Positions 45,029-55,059 of a stretch of DNA of 64,000 bases are shown piece by piece. Both the position numbers and the translations under genes were made by a program. The notes under the pieces are model-generated. The model ran no database searches. It was given only the letters and a program-made list of their open reading frames with translations, and had not been told where the DNA came from. Within the stretch, counting starts at the first letter, position 1, and every line of letters begins with the position of its first letter. Where the stretch lies: contig NZ_MOWR01000004.1 in the NCBI RefSeq assembly GCF_001937065.1, forward strand, positions 124,001-188,000, in the 5' to 3' direction. This stretch comes from Streptococcus sp. 'caviae'. GTDB taxonomy: Bacteria > Bacillota > Bacilli > Lactobacillales > Streptococcaceae.

Positions 45029-46318
45029 ATGACACAAATAAGAAAAAAACGTCCGGAGGTTTTGTCACCGGCCGGAACCTTAGAAAAACTTAAAGTGGCT
45101 GTAGATTACGGAGCAGATGCTGTTTTTGTCGGCGGGCAGGCCTATGGTCTTCGCAGCCGTGCCGGTAATTTCTCCATGGAAGAAATGGCCGAAGGCATTA
45201 ATTATGCTCATGAACACGGTGTGAAGGTCTATGTAGCTGCCAATATGGTTACTCATGAAGGCAATGAAATCGGAGCAGGGAAATGGTTTAGAGAGCTGCG
45301 TGATTTAGGTCTTGATGCTGTTATCGTATCAGACCCTGCCCTGATTGCCATCTGTGCAACGGAGGCACCAGGTCTTGAAATCCACCTGTCAACCCAAGCC
45401 TCTTCAACAAATTATGAAACTTTTGAATTCTGGAAGGAGCTGGGGCTGACACGTGTCGTTTTGGCGCGTGAAGTCACTATGGAAGAGCTGGCTGAAATTC
45501 GTAAGCGCACCAGCGTTGAAATCGAAGCTTTTGTACATGGTGCCATGTGCATTTCTTACTCAGGGCGCTGTGTCTTATCCAATCATATGAGCCATCGTGA
45601 CGCTAACCGCGGCGGCTGCTCACAGTCCTGCCGCTGGAAATATGATCTCTTTGACATGCCTTTTGGGCAGGAGCGCCGATCGCTCAAGGGTGAAATTCCT
45701 GAGGAATATTCAATGTCAGCCGTTGATATGTGCATGATCGAACATATTCCCGACATGATTGAAAACGGCGTTGACAGCCTTAAGATTGAAGGCCGCATGA
45801 AATCCATTCACTATGTTTCCACAGTGACCAACTGTTACAAGGCGGCTGTTGACGCCTATCTTGAAAGTCCGGAAAAATTTGAAGCCATCAAAGAAGACCT
45901 GATTGACGAATTATGGAAGGTAGCTCAGCGGGAATTGGCGACTGGCTTTTACTACAGTACCCCAACTGAAAATGAGCAGCTTTTCGGAGCGCGCCGCAAG
46001 ATTCCGCAATACAAGTTTATCGGCGAAGTTGTTGACTTTGATGAATCAAGCATGACAGCTACCATTCGTCAGCGCAACGTCATCAACGAAGGAGACCGAG
46101 TTGAATTTTACGGACCGGGCTTCCGGCATTTTGAAACCTTTATCCAAGATTTGCATGATGCCGACGGTGTCAAGATTGAACGTGCCCCTAAACCGATGGA
46201 GCTTTTAACGATTACGGTGCCTCAGGCAGTAAAAGCAGGTGATATGATTCGTGCCTGCAAGGAAGGCCTGGTAAATTTATACAAGGAAGACGGCAGCAGT
46301 GTGACGCTCAGAGCCTGA
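45029..46318 (+). CDS. U32-family protein, tRNA hydroxylation (TrhP-like) type
   Basis: 429 residues. The U32 signature EAFVHGAMCISYSGRC is near residue 165, and Cys residues in MCISYSGRCVLS, GGCSQSCRWKYD fit an Fe-S site. C-terminal beta-domain (about 330-425). Long U32 proteins of this type (TrhP/YrrN-YrrO in B. subtilis) form 5-hydroxyuridine at tRNA position 34, so RNA modification is a likelier role than proteolysis. AAAGGAAAAGG before the ATG, 16 nt after its partner. Confidence 0.87.
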   Translation: MTQIRKKRPEVLSPAGTLEKLKVAVDYGADAVFVGGQAYGLRSRAGNFSMEEMAEGINYAHEHGVKVYVAANMVTHEGNEIGAGKWFRELRDLGLDAVIVSDPALIAICATEAPGLEIHLSTQASSTNYETFEFWKELGLTRVVLAREVTMEELAEIRKRTSVEIEAFVHGAMCISYSGRCVLSNHMSHRDANRGGCSQSCRWKYDLFDMPFGQERRSLKGEIPEEYSMSAVDMCMIEHIPDMIENGVDSLKIEGRMKSIHYVSTVTNCYKAAVDAYLESPEKFEAIKEDLIDELWKVAQRELATGFYYSTPTENEQLFGARRKIPQYKFIGEVVDFDESSMTATIRQRNVINEGDRVEFYGPGFRHFETFIQDLHDADGVKIERAPKPMELLTITVPQAVKAGDMIRACKEGLVNLYKEDGSSVTLRA

Positions 46319-46400
46319 TATGTCCTATATCTTTGGGAGTCAAACGTCGCTGACTTGGCCGCCCAGTCTAATCTTAATTTTTTCGAGTTTTAATTAATAT

Positions 46401-46443
46401 AAAAAAGCCCCTAAGGTTAGACAGAAAAATCTAATCTTAGGGG
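46401..46443. terminator. Terminator between U32 operon and a minus-strand gene
   Basis: CCCCTAAGGTTAGA and TCTAATCTTAGGGG pair (one mismatch). The A run on the left serves the minus-strand gene as its T run. Confidence 0.8.
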
Positions 46444-46475
46444 TGAGCTTATTTGGGTCTGTTTTTACCTGCAGT

Positions 46476-46790
46476 TCAGTTTAGTTTTTGGGAATCTCTG
46501 ACAGTTTTTGGCACCAGAGTCAGGCGTTTGATGTCTGAGATACTGATGATAGCTGATATATTCTTTTGGAAATTTTTTAAAATGAGCTTATTGTTTTCTT
46601 TGTCGTATTTGACAATATCTCCCGTGAAACTCTTATCAAGATAGATCACATGGACAGCTTCATGCTTTTTTTGTGCCTGCAAAATCGTATGTAATAATTG
46701 ATTGGTTTTTAAAATAATATCGGGAGATTTTTTGGTAGGTTCAATGAATTCTCTCACATGCTCTAAAATCGTTTGTAAAAATCTTTTCAT
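46476..46790 (-). CDS. Hypothetical protein with Sm-like beta segment
   Basis: 104 residues: helical N-terminus (1-43) and a beta-rich second half with VIYLDKSFTGDIVKYDKEN then NISAIISISDIKRLTLVP, reminiscent of small beta-barrel (YolD- or Sm-like) proteins. A TATAAT lies upstream on the minus strand; the ribosome site (AGAGAAAAT) is weak. No family assigned. Not linked to a neighbour operon. Confidence 0.5.
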   Translation of the reverse strand: MKRFLQTILEHVREFIEPTKKSPDIILKTNQLLHTILQAQKKHEAVHVIYLDKSFTGDIVKYDKENNKLILKNFQKNISAIISISDIKRLTLVPKTVRDSQKLN

Positions 46791-46931
46791 GGCATTTTCT
46801 CTAAAAAATTGTTAGAATGATTATACCTTATTTTAGGTTAAAATAAAATACTTAATTAAAAATTGTAAGAAAAACGATAAATTTATCTTTTTTAGCAAAC
46901 TTTCTTACGAATATAATGATAGGAGGAATAT

Positions 46932-47144
46932 ATGGCAGAATTTACCTTTGAAATTGAAGAAAAACTGTTGGTCCTGTCTGAAAATGACAAGGGCTGGACC
47001 AAGGAACTCAACCGTGTCAGCTTTAACGGTGCACCGGCCAAGTTTGACATCAGATCTTGGAGCCCGGATCATACAAAGATGGGCAAGGGCATCACGCTTA
47101 CCAATGAAGAGTTTGATGTTTTAGTCAATGAATTTAGAAAATGA
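46932..47144 (+). CDS. PC4/YdbC-family single-stranded DNA-binding protein
   Basis: 70 residues. The fold pattern FDIRSWSPDHTKMGKGITLTNEE is that of the transcriptional coactivator PC4 domain; the Lactococcus YdbC homologue binds single-stranded DNA as a dimer. Role in replication, repair or transcription is unsettled. AGGAGG lies 5 nt before the ATG and the gene has its own terminator. Confidence 0.85.
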   Translation: MAEFTFEIEEKLLVLSENDKGWTKELNRVSFNGAPAKFDIRSWSPDHTKMGKGITLTNEEFDVLVNEFRK

Positions 47145-47149
47145 AGCCG

Positions 47150-47173
47150 AAGCACAGCACTGCTTCGACTTTT
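47150..47173 (+). terminator. Terminator after the YdbC-like gene
   Basis: CGAAGCA and TGCTTCG pair around CAGCAC, followed by a run of eight T residues. Confidence 0.85.
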
Positions 47174-47201
47174 TTTTACCCTAAAGGTGAAGCTCCTCTG
47201 C

Positions 47202-48557
47202 CTAAAAGAGTGTGTTTAAGATTAGCTGCAAGTTGAGGATTGTCAGTAAAACAGCCACTCCATACGCGAGATAGGTATTCCATTTGGCGTTGACAAAGTC
47301 CCCCATGATTTTTTTCTGGGAGGTAAAGTAGACCAAAGGAAAGATAGAAAAGGGCAGGGCGACAGACAGGAAAACCTGCGAGTAAACGATGAGCTGGTCT
47401 AAAACCTTTTCCTGACTGCCATAAATGATGGCAGCAATTAAGACAGGAAGCAGGGCTAATAGACGCGTCACCAGACGAATGAGCCATTGGGGCATTTTTA
47501 AATGCAGGAATCCTTCCATTACAATCTGACCTGTAAGTGTTCCGGTAATGGTTGAATTTTGACCGCTGGCTAAAAGAGCAATGGCAAACAATGTTGACAG
47601 AAAGGAACTGGCAACCGCTCCGGCAATGCTGTGATCAGCAAGAGCGTTGTACATTTGTGCAAAGGCACTGATTTCACTGGCATGCCCATAGAACAGCGAT
47701 GCTCCGAGAATCAGCAGGAGAGAATTAACAATAAAGGCCAGGCTTAGCTGAATGTTGGAGTCCCAAGTCATGAATTTTACAGCCTGCTGAATGGAAGATT
47801 TTTCTTTGTAGTCCACCCGGCGCGTCTGTGAGATGGATGAGTGGAGGTAGAGGTTGTGCGGCATAACAGTAGCACCAATAATGCCTAGAGCCAGAGTCAG
47901 TCTGCTGTTGTCAGCAGTTCTGGACAGATCAAAGATGGAAGTGCTGGGCAGATAGCCTTTGAAAATACCAGCTGCACTGGGATGAGAAATAAAAACGAGA
48001 TAGGCAAAAATAAGCAGAATCGTCAAAATTAAGGTTGAGACAATCGCTTCAATCTTTCTAAAGCCTAATTTCATAATGGACAGAAGCAAAAAAACATCTA
48101 AGATAGTAATGAAAATTGAAAACAGCAGCGGCCAGCCAAATAAGAGGTGCAGGGCAATACCTGAACCGATGACTTCTGCTAAGTCAGTAGCCATCAGAGC
48201 CAATTCGATAATGACAAATAAAAGGTAGCGCAGTCCTGTGGGAAGGTGGGCTGCTGTTGCCTGTGCTAAGTCTTGACGTGTCACAATGCCTAATTTTCCA
48301 GCCATTTGCTGCAGCTGCATGGCGATAAGGGAGGAGATCAGAACAACCGATAAAAGCAGGTATTTATAACTGGCTCCGCCGACAACGCTGGTAATCCAGT
48401 TGCCGGGATCCATATAGCCGACCGCAACAAGGGCTCCCGGTCCTAAAAAAGCCCTTAGAGTTGCCCAAAAAGAAGCATTTTTAGGCACTTTAACACTTTG
48501 ATTGACTTCGCTGAGGGACTTTTTCTTAGGAACTGTAGAAGACGAATGAGTTTCCAT
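47202..48557 (-). CDS. mntH: Nramp-family manganese/iron transporter
   Basis: 451 residues, 11 hydrophobic segments after a 35-residue polar N-terminus. Nramp helix 1 motif GYMDPGNW (metal ligands Asp and Asn) at about 49-56 and helix 6 MPHNLYLHS near 228. Proton-coupled Mn2+ import. A -10 (TATACT with TGC) lies about 30 nt upstream on the minus strand, and TTAGGTATGCTTTA at 48638-48651 is a possible metalloregulator site. Confidence 0.95.
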   Translation of the reverse strand: METHSSSTVPKKKSLSEVNQSVKVPKNASFWATLRAFLGPGALVAVGYMDPGNWITSVVGGASYKYLLLSVVLISSLIAMQLQQMAGKLGIVTRQDLAQATAAHLPTGLRYLLFVIIELALMATDLAEVIGSGIALHLLFGWPLLFSIFITILDVFLLLSIMKLGFRKIEAIVSTLILTILLIFAYLVFISHPSAAGIFKGYLPSTSIFDLSRTADNSRLTLALGIIGATVMPHNLYLHSSISQTRRVDYKEKSSIQQAVKFMTWDSNIQLSLAFIVNSLLLILGASLFYGHASEISAFAQMYNALADHSIAGAVASSFLSTLFAIALLASGQNSTITGTLTGQIVMEGFLHLKMPQWLIRLVTRLLALLPVLIAAIIYGSQEKVLDQLIVYSQVFLSVALPFSIFPLVYFTSQKKIMGDFVNAKWNTYLAYGVAVLLTILNLQLILNTLF

Positions 48558-48637
48558 TTGAAAATCTCTTTTCTAATTACTTTTATCTCAAGTATAGCAC
48601 AAAAATTCTAAAAGGTTAAGGATAACAAAGTAAAAAA

Positions 48638-48651
48638 TTAGGTATGCTTTA
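48638..48651. promoter_or_regulatory. Possible DtxR/MntR-type site upstream of mntH
   Basis: TTAGGTATGCTTTA is an imperfect dyad of the TTAGG...CCTAA kind. It lies some 45 nt upstream of the predicted -10, so the position is not ideal for repression. Confidence 0.3.
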
Positions 48652-48767
48652 TTTAATAAAAATAAAAAATTTGGATAACTCTGAACGGATTGCCCAAGCC
48701 GAACATAAAAGCTCAAGGCTGTACCCGCTGTTCACAGTTTCCAAACTCATTTAAATGAGTGTCATGG

Positions 48768-48911
48768 CTAGTCTTTGTTCTGATCTAAAACATCCCTGAT
48801 GCCAATGAGGATAAAGACGATACCGAGTAGCAAAAAGATGTGATGCTGTTGCAAGAGACCATAAGCTATAAAAATAGCAGCCGATAAAAAAGAAATGTAA
48901 TATTTTTTCAT
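48768..48911 (-). CDS. 47-residue small membrane protein
   Basis: Reads MKKYYISFLSAAIFIAYGLL, QQHHIFLLLGIVFILIGI and a polar end RDVLDQNKD. Two short hydrophobic helices. An in-frame TGA lies four codons before the ATG, fixing the start region; no clear ribosome site, so translation is uncertain. No family recognised. Confidence 0.45.
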   Translation of the reverse strand: MKKYYISFLSAAIFIAYGLLQQHHIFLLLGIVFILIGIRDVLDQNKD

Positions 48912-49071
48912 GTTAATAATTCATTGGCCAAGAAGCGGGAAACCAAAAGTCCTTTCTTTAAGAGTCAGTATTAAAAAATTCCGATTTCATTCTACCATGA
49001 AAAGCCATCAGAAGCCAGCAATTAGAAATAAGACGTGTCTTGCAATATTAGCAAAAAATCAGACTAAGAAG

Positions 49072-49099
49072 TCCAGCCTGTTAACCAAGCTGGATTTTT
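49072..49099 (+). terminator. Orphan plus-strand terminator
   Basis: TCCAGC and GCTGGA pair around an 11-nt loop followed by TTTTT. No plus-strand gene ends here. The surrounding 48912-49380 is AT-rich and without a convincing ORF. Confidence 0.4.
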
Positions 49100-49380
49100 A
49101 ATGTGCCCAGCAACAGAAAAGAATGCCTGTATGGGTTTGATACAGCAGTTGATTATTAAAGAGAAACTATTTCAGCGTGAAGAGATAAAAACAATAAAAG
49201 GAGAGCAAATTATTTCTAGGATTATTCAAATCTCAGACAACTATTAAATATATTTATTTTAGTTTGTATAACTTTGGTGTACTGATGATTTGTATTAGCG
49301 ATAAGCATTTACAATTTGGTTTTTATCAAGAAATTTGTACCATGTTGATATAGTAAGAATCAGGGGCGTGAGCAAAATAT

Positions 49381-49429
49381 TTGAAAGGCAGATTCGATTT
49401 TGTTAAACTGATTGCAATCAATCGATTGA
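49381..49429 (+). promoter_or_regulatory. Promoter and operator of the redox operon
   Basis: TTGAAA (49381-49386), 17-nt spacer, TAAACT (49404-49409). Overlapping palindromes GATTGCAATC (49410-49419) and TCAATCGATTGA (49418-49429) cover the predicted start site, a position expected for autorepression by the MarR-type regulator. Confidence 0.55.
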
Positions 49430-49455
49430 ACGAAATTGTTCATAAGGAGGTTACA

Positions 49456-49938
49456 TTGAGACAAACACAGGAAATAATAAGTGAAAAGCCCCAAGAGCAG
49501 CCACCATCTCTGCTTTTAGAACACAACCTCTGCTTTTCTTTGTACGCAGCTTCGAGAGAATTTATCAACCGTTACACGCCTTTGTTGGCCGACATCGGAC
49601 TGACCTACACACAGTATGTGGTTATGATGGTTCTCTGGGAAGAGCACAGCATTGTCACCCGTGAGCTGCGTGATAGGGTCTTCCTAGACAGTGGCACTCT
49701 GACACCCGTACTAAAAAAATTAGAGGAAAAAGGGTTCGTTACTAAGGAGCGCTCACAAGCGGATGCCCGTGACTTGATTGTCACCCTCACCCAAGAAGGC
49801 GTAAATCTAAAGCAAGCCGCTCTGGCTGTTCAAGCTGAGATTGCCAAAAACTTCAAAGGCAGTTCAGACAATGAGATGCTTTTACAGTTGCTCCAAGAAC
49901 TGATGGCGACATTCCGACAAGAACGAAAGAGGAGATAA
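49456..49938 (+). CDS. OhrR-like MarR-family peroxide-sensing regulator
   Basis: 160 residues. Starts with TTG at 49456, supported by AAGGAGG 5 nt upstream; the frame continues upstream through the promoter. Winged helix about 60-120 (LRDRVFLDSGTLTPVLKKLEEKGFV). A single Cys, Cys26, with Tyr30 and Tyr40 in CFSLYAASREFINRY reproduces the spacing of Cys15/Tyr19/Tyr29 of B. subtilis OhrR, the residues that sense organic peroxides or hypochlorite. Here it heads a redox operon rather than an ohr gene, which is absent. Confidence 0.83.
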   Translation: MRQTQEIISEKPQEQPPSLLLEHNLCFSLYAASREFINRYTPLLADIGLTYTQYVVMMVLWEEHSIVTRELRDRVFLDSGTLTPVLKKLEEKGFVTKERSQADARDLIVTLTQEGVNLKQAALAVQAEIAKNFKGSSDNEMLLQLLQELMATFRQERKRR

Positions 49939-49944
49939 GTTACT

Positions 49945-50304
49945 ATGACAAAAATCGTTTATGCAAGCCGTACAGGCCATGTCGAGAAAATCGTGAACCA
50001 ACTGGGTGTGACAGATGCCTTGAAAATCGAAACAGGCAAAGAAACACTTGACGGGGACTATGTGATTTTCACGTATTCTACAGGACAGGGTAAAACGCCC
50101 AAGGTTGTTGAGCAGTTTTTAGCGCATAATCCGGGTGTCAAAGCTGTTGTTGGGAGTGGTTCCATGGCAAAGCATGCTGAGACTTTCAATTTTGGCGCAG
50201 AAAACATTGCCAAGGCCTACAAGGTACCAATCTTAGCCAAGTTAGACGGCGTGGGAACATCTCAAGAGATTGCAGACTTAGCTAAGCGCTTAGAAAATTT
50301 GTAA
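49945..50304 (+). CDS. NrdI-like flavodoxin
   Basis: 119 residues. FMN-binding loops: YASRTGHVEKI (phosphate loop) at 5-15 and YSTGQGKTPKVVEQF near 49. Length and pattern match NrdI, which supplies oxidant to the manganese ribonucleotide reductase NrdF, but no nrdE, nrdF or nrdH lies nearby. In this operon it more likely serves as an electron carrier under oxidative stress. AAAGAGGAGATAAG precedes the ATG, 6 nt after the regulator. Confidence 0.8.
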   Translation: MTKIVYASRTGHVEKIVNQLGVTDALKIETGKETLDGDYVIFTYSTGQGKTPKVVEQFLAHNPGVKAVVGSGSMAKHAETFNFGAENIAKAYKVPILAKLDGVGTSQEIADLAKRLENL

Positions 50305-50343
50305 CCAAAACAGAATTTTACCAGATAAAAAGGAGAACTCATT

Positions 50344-50652
50344 ATGACCATCGTACAAACAGCCGTATTTACCGTAGACAAAGACTACCAAGAAGCTTTT
50401 CTTGAAAAAATCAAACGCGATGTTGCTTCCCTCAAAGCGTGGCCAGGCAATTTGGCAGCTGAAGGCTGGCAAGGTGAAGACAAGGGAGATAGCATCGAAT
50501 TTATCCTGCTCTCAAAATGGAATTATAAAACTGATTTTGAGGCGTGGTTGAATCGCCCGGGTCACAAAGAAGGGCACTCAGACCCAAAAACACAGGAGGT
50601 TCGCAAACATGTCTCACGCAAGGTGAGCACCTATAAAGTCTTGGCTGACTAA
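50344..50652 (+). CDS. Antibiotic-biosynthesis-monooxygenase (ABM) domain protein
   Basis: 102 residues, dimeric alpha/beta ABM-type fold pattern: IVQTAVFTVDKDYQEAFLEKIKR near the N-terminus, GWQGEDKGDSIEFILLSKW in the middle, His in RPGHKEGH. Members include small monooxygenases and haem-degrading IsdG types; residues for haem binding are not evident. AAAAGGAGAAC precedes the ATG. Third gene of the redox module. Confidence 0.78.
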   Translation: MTIVQTAVFTVDKDYQEAFLEKIKRDVASLKAWPGNLAAEGWQGEDKGDSIEFILLSKWNYKTDFEAWLNRPGHKEGHSDPKTQEVRKHVSRKVSTYKVLAD

Positions 50653-50674
50653 ACAAAGAAATAGGAGAAAAAAT

Positions 50675-52024
50675 ATGAACTATGATGTGATTTTTATTGG
50701 AAGCGGTCATGCCAACAACCACGGTGCCCGTCTGCTGGCTGCGACAGGAAAAAAAGTGGCCATGATTGAAGTAGACAAATTTGGCGGTGTCTGTACCAAC
50801 TATGGCTGCGATGCCAAAATTCTCTTAGATGGTCCCTTTGAGTATGTAGATGGGCTGAACAACTACCAAGATTTGGGCTTGAAAGCGGATGTGCAGATTG
50901 ATTGGGCAGCCATGATGGCTCATAAGCGCAAAACTCTGGCTGGCTTTCAAGAGGTATTTCCTCCCATGTTCCAAAGCTTGGGAATTGACATTATCAACGG
51001 ACGTGGAACTATCGTTGATAGCCACACGGTCGCTGTCGGAGACCAACACTACACGGCTGACTACATCGTCATCGGGACCGGTGCCCGCAATGCTAAGCTT
51101 AATATTCCGGGCAAAGAGTTCACACAAGGCAGTACTGAATTTTTAGATTTGGATGCTTTGCCTGAACACATGATTGTCATTGGTGCAGGTATTATCGGAA
51201 TGGAATTTGCCTCGATGGTTTTGCTGGCAGGCAAGAAAGTGACCTTCTTTGAATATGCTGAGCGTCCTTTGCTGGCTTATCCAGAACAATATGTCCAAAA
51301 AATCGTGGCTAAATTTGAGGCTCAAGGCGCAGTTTTCCACTTTGGTCAAGGTGTTTTCCAAGTTGAAAAAGTGGACGATGGTTTGCGTGTAGCGACAGCT
51401 GAAGGTCTTTCAGCGACAGGCGATTTCGTGCTGGATGCGACAGGACGTATCGCTAATATTGAAAACCTAGGCTTGGAAAATCTTGGTATCGAAGCCAGCC
51501 CACGTGGTATCAAGGTGGATGACCACATGCGTACCGCTGTGCCAAATATCTACGCCTCAGGTGACGTTGTTGACAAGACTATTCCCAAATTAACACCGAC
51601 AGCCGAGTTTGAATCCAACTATATCGGCCGTGATATTTTAAATCCTGACGGACCAGCCATCACCTATCCTGTCATCCCTAACCTTGTCTTTACTCTGTCA
51701 CGCATTGGGCAAGTCGGTGTCACTATTGACCAAGCAAAAGCCCATCCTGACCAATACAAATTGGTCGAAATCCCATGGGGAGAACAGCACGACTGGGTCA
51801 ACAACCATGAGCTGGACGCTGAGTTAGCGCTGATTTTTGACAGGGAAGATTATCTGGTGGGTGCAGCTGCGATTTCCAGCCAAGCTGGCACTTGGTTGGA
51901 TTGGCTGACTCCGATCATTGAGAAAAAGATGACCGCGCAGGACCTTAATAGCATGGTGATGTCCTTTCCTACCCAGACCTATGTGCTCTGGTCAACCTTA
52001 ACACCGCTTTTAAGAGCGCAATAA
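50675..52024 (+). CDS. FAD/NAD(P) disulfide oxidoreductase, atypical
   Basis: 449 residues. FAD motif [21 protein letters not shown] at the N-terminus, redox pair Cys41/Cys46-type CxxxxC in [12 protein letters not shown], second dinucleotide motif [13 protein letters not shown] near 170, and [15 protein letters not shown] near 290. Compared with dihydrolipoamide or mercuric reductases, the usual P-S/T-K after the second Cys reads D-A-K and the C-terminal HPT...E dimer motif reads FPTQTYVLW, so the catalytic His-Glu pair is missing. Related RclA/Har enzymes reduce reactive chlorine products. Substrate unknown. AATAGGAGAA precedes the ATG. Confidence 0.85.
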   Translation: MNYDVIFIGSGHANNHGARLLAATGKKVAMIEVDKFGGVCTNYGCDAKILLDGPFEYVDGLNNYQDLGLKADVQIDWAAMMAHKRKTLAGFQEVFPPMFQSLGIDIINGRGTIVDSHTVAVGDQHYTADYIVIGTGARNAKLNIPGKEFTQGSTEFLDLDALPEHMIVIGAGIIGMEFASMVLLAGKKVTFFEYAERPLLAYPEQYVQKIVAKFEAQGAVFHFGQGVFQVEKVDDGLRVATAEGLSATGDFVLDATGRIANIENLGLENLGIEASPRGIKVDDHMRTAVPNIYASGDVVDKTIPKLTPTAEFESNYIGRDILNPDGPAITYPVIPNLVFTLSRIGQVGVTIDQAKAHPDQYKLVEIPWGEQHDWVNNHELDAELALIFDREDYLVGAAAISSQAGTWLDWLTPIIEKKMTAQDLNSMVMSFPTQTYVLWSTLTPLLRAQ

Positions 52025-52077
52025 CTGATAAAACATTCACTCTCATTATCTGTAAACAATCACAAGGAGGTTGTCAC

Positions 52078-52515
52078 ATGACAGAAGAATCAAAAGAAGC
52101 ATTACGCAAGCGTATCGGCGATTTGGCCTATGAGGTTACACAGAAGGCCGCAACTGAGCGTGCTTTTACAGGGGAATACGACGAGTTCTTTGAGAAGGGC
52201 ATTTACGTTGATATCGTGAGTGGCGAGCCTTTGTTCTCATCCACCGACAAATATAACTCGGGCTGCGGTTGGCCGGCCTTCACCAAACCCATTGACAGCC
52301 ATCGGGTGACCGACCACGAAGACCGTTCTTTCGGTATGCGTCGTATCGAAGTTCGCAGCAAGGAAGCTGATTCGCACTTGGGACATGTCTTTAACGACGG
52401 TCCACTTGACCGCGGCGGTCTGCGCTATTGCATTAATTCTGCTGCGCTCAAGTTTATTCCTTATGAAGAGATGGAAAAAGAAGGTTACGCAGATTATATG
52501 GCTGTCGTTGAGTAA
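52078..52515 (+). CDS. msrB: Peptide-methionine (R)-S-oxide reductase
   Basis: 145 residues. Catalytic Cys in [13 protein letters not shown] near residue 121 and substrate motif [11 protein letters not shown] near 61. The zinc-binding CxxC pairs of many MsrB proteins are absent (VSGEPLF in their place), so this is the zinc-free form. Repairs methionine-R-sulfoxide in proteins. AAGGAGG precedes the ATG. Part of the six-gene redox unit, 29 nt before msrA. Confidence 0.95.
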   Translation: MTEESKEALRKRIGDLAYEVTQKAATERAFTGEYDEFFEKGIYVDIVSGEPLFSSTDKYNSGCGWPAFTKPIDSHRVTDHEDRSFGMRRIEVRSKEADSHLGHVFNDGPLDRGGLRYCINSAALKFIPYEEMEKEGYADYMAVVE

Positions 52516-52543
52516 GCACTTAGTATGGAAATGGAGGAAGTAT

Positions 52544-53044
52544 ATGAAAACAATTTATCTAGCAGGAGGCTGCTTTTGGGGTGTTGAAGGTTACTTTGAC
52601 TTGATTGACGGTGTTGTGGAGACTCGTGTGGGCTATGCTAATGGTCAATCTGAAGTGACGTCTTATGCTTTGATTGATGCCACAGATCATGCGGAAACTG
52701 TCGCTGTCACATACGACCCGGAACGTATCACACTGCGTGAGCTGCTCCAGCATTATTTCCGCATTATTAACCCTTTCTCCATCAATCGTCAAGGCAATGA
52801 TAGCGGCCGTCAATATCGCACAGGTATTTATTACACGGATGAGAGTGACAAGGTGATTGCGCAAGAAATGATGCAAGCCGTCAGTCAAAAAAACGATGGC
52901 CGTCCTCTGGCTGTTGAGTTAGAACCCTTACGTCACTTTATAGATGCTGAGGACTATCACCAAGATTACCTCAAGAAAAATCCCAACGGCTACTGCCATA
53001 TTGATTTATCCTTAGCCAAAGTCCCTATTGCAAAGGGTGAATAA
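52544..53044 (+). CDS. msrA: Peptide-methionine (S)-S-oxide reductase
   Basis: 166 residues starting at 52544, where GGAGGAAG lies 4 nt upstream; the frame is open far upstream through msrB but that is shadow. The catalytic motif [12 protein letters not shown] is at 7-18. Reduces methionine-S-sulfoxide. With msrB this gives repair of both epimers, consistent with control by the peroxide-type regulator at 49456. Confidence 0.95.
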   Translation: MKTIYLAGGCFWGVEGYFDLIDGVVETRVGYANGQSEVTSYALIDATDHAETVAVTYDPERITLRELLQHYFRIINPFSINRQGNDSGRQYRTGIYYTDESDKVIAQEMMQAVSQKNDGRPLAVELEPLRHFIDAEDYHQDYLKKNPNGYCHIDLSLAKVPIAKGE

Positions 53045-53157
53045 AGACTGGTTTGCTAGTTACTAACTAAAAACTAATTAAAACCCAGCATCTACGAGAA
53101 TCTAATTAGTTTAAGGATTTTTAAAAATATCAAAGTCATTAGATTTGAATCATTCAA

Positions 53158-53216
53158 AAAACCGAACATCTTCCTCAGATACCAAATCTGAATAGAAGGT
53201 GTTCGGTTTGTTTTTA
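53158..53216 (+). terminator. Terminator of the redox operon
   Basis: AAACCGAACATCTTC and GAAGGTGTTCGGTTT pair (one G-U), with a small inner stem CAGAT/ATCTG, followed by GTTTTTATT. Confidence 0.82.
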
Positions 53217-53306
53217 TTTACCATTTTTTCAAGGTATAAAAATTTGGTGCTAAGTTTAGGCAAGTTGTGGTTACAAATCCCGCAAAAACAACGTTTTGAG
53301 ATCCGA

Positions 53307-54818
<1,512 letters not shown>

Positions 54819-54933
54819 CTATTTATTTTACCATAAAATAAGGACATGTGATATAGGAAAATCTGCGAAAATGCTTTGCTGGAGAGAAAGAGGGTTAAAG
54901 AATCGATTTGCTTGTGAAAAATTTTAAAATCAG

Positions 54934-54963
54934 TTGACAGCAAGGCAACAGAAAGAATATAAT
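54934..54963 (+). promoter_or_regulatory. Promoter of the LysM gene, long leader
   Basis: TTGACA, 18-nt spacer, TATAAT. The 90-nt leader includes TTAACCA-TCATCAA-TGGTTAA (55014-55034), a 7-bp hairpin shortly before GGGAGGATG. Confidence 0.8.
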
Positions 54964-55059
54964 AGGCGTAAAGAAACAGTAACATTTTTGCAAACTAATG
55001 TTAATTTTTTAATTTAACCATCATCAATGGTTAATGGCGGATTTCTGGGAGGATGACCA

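Noticed and set aside
45029-46318. Annotation as collagenase
   Set aside because: Long U32 proteins with this Cys pattern have been tied to RNA hydroxylation; nothing in the sequence supports secretion or collagen binding.
48910-49101. Plus-strand ORF of 63 codons
   Set aside because: No ribosome site, low-complexity basic product, and it runs through the hairpin at 49072.
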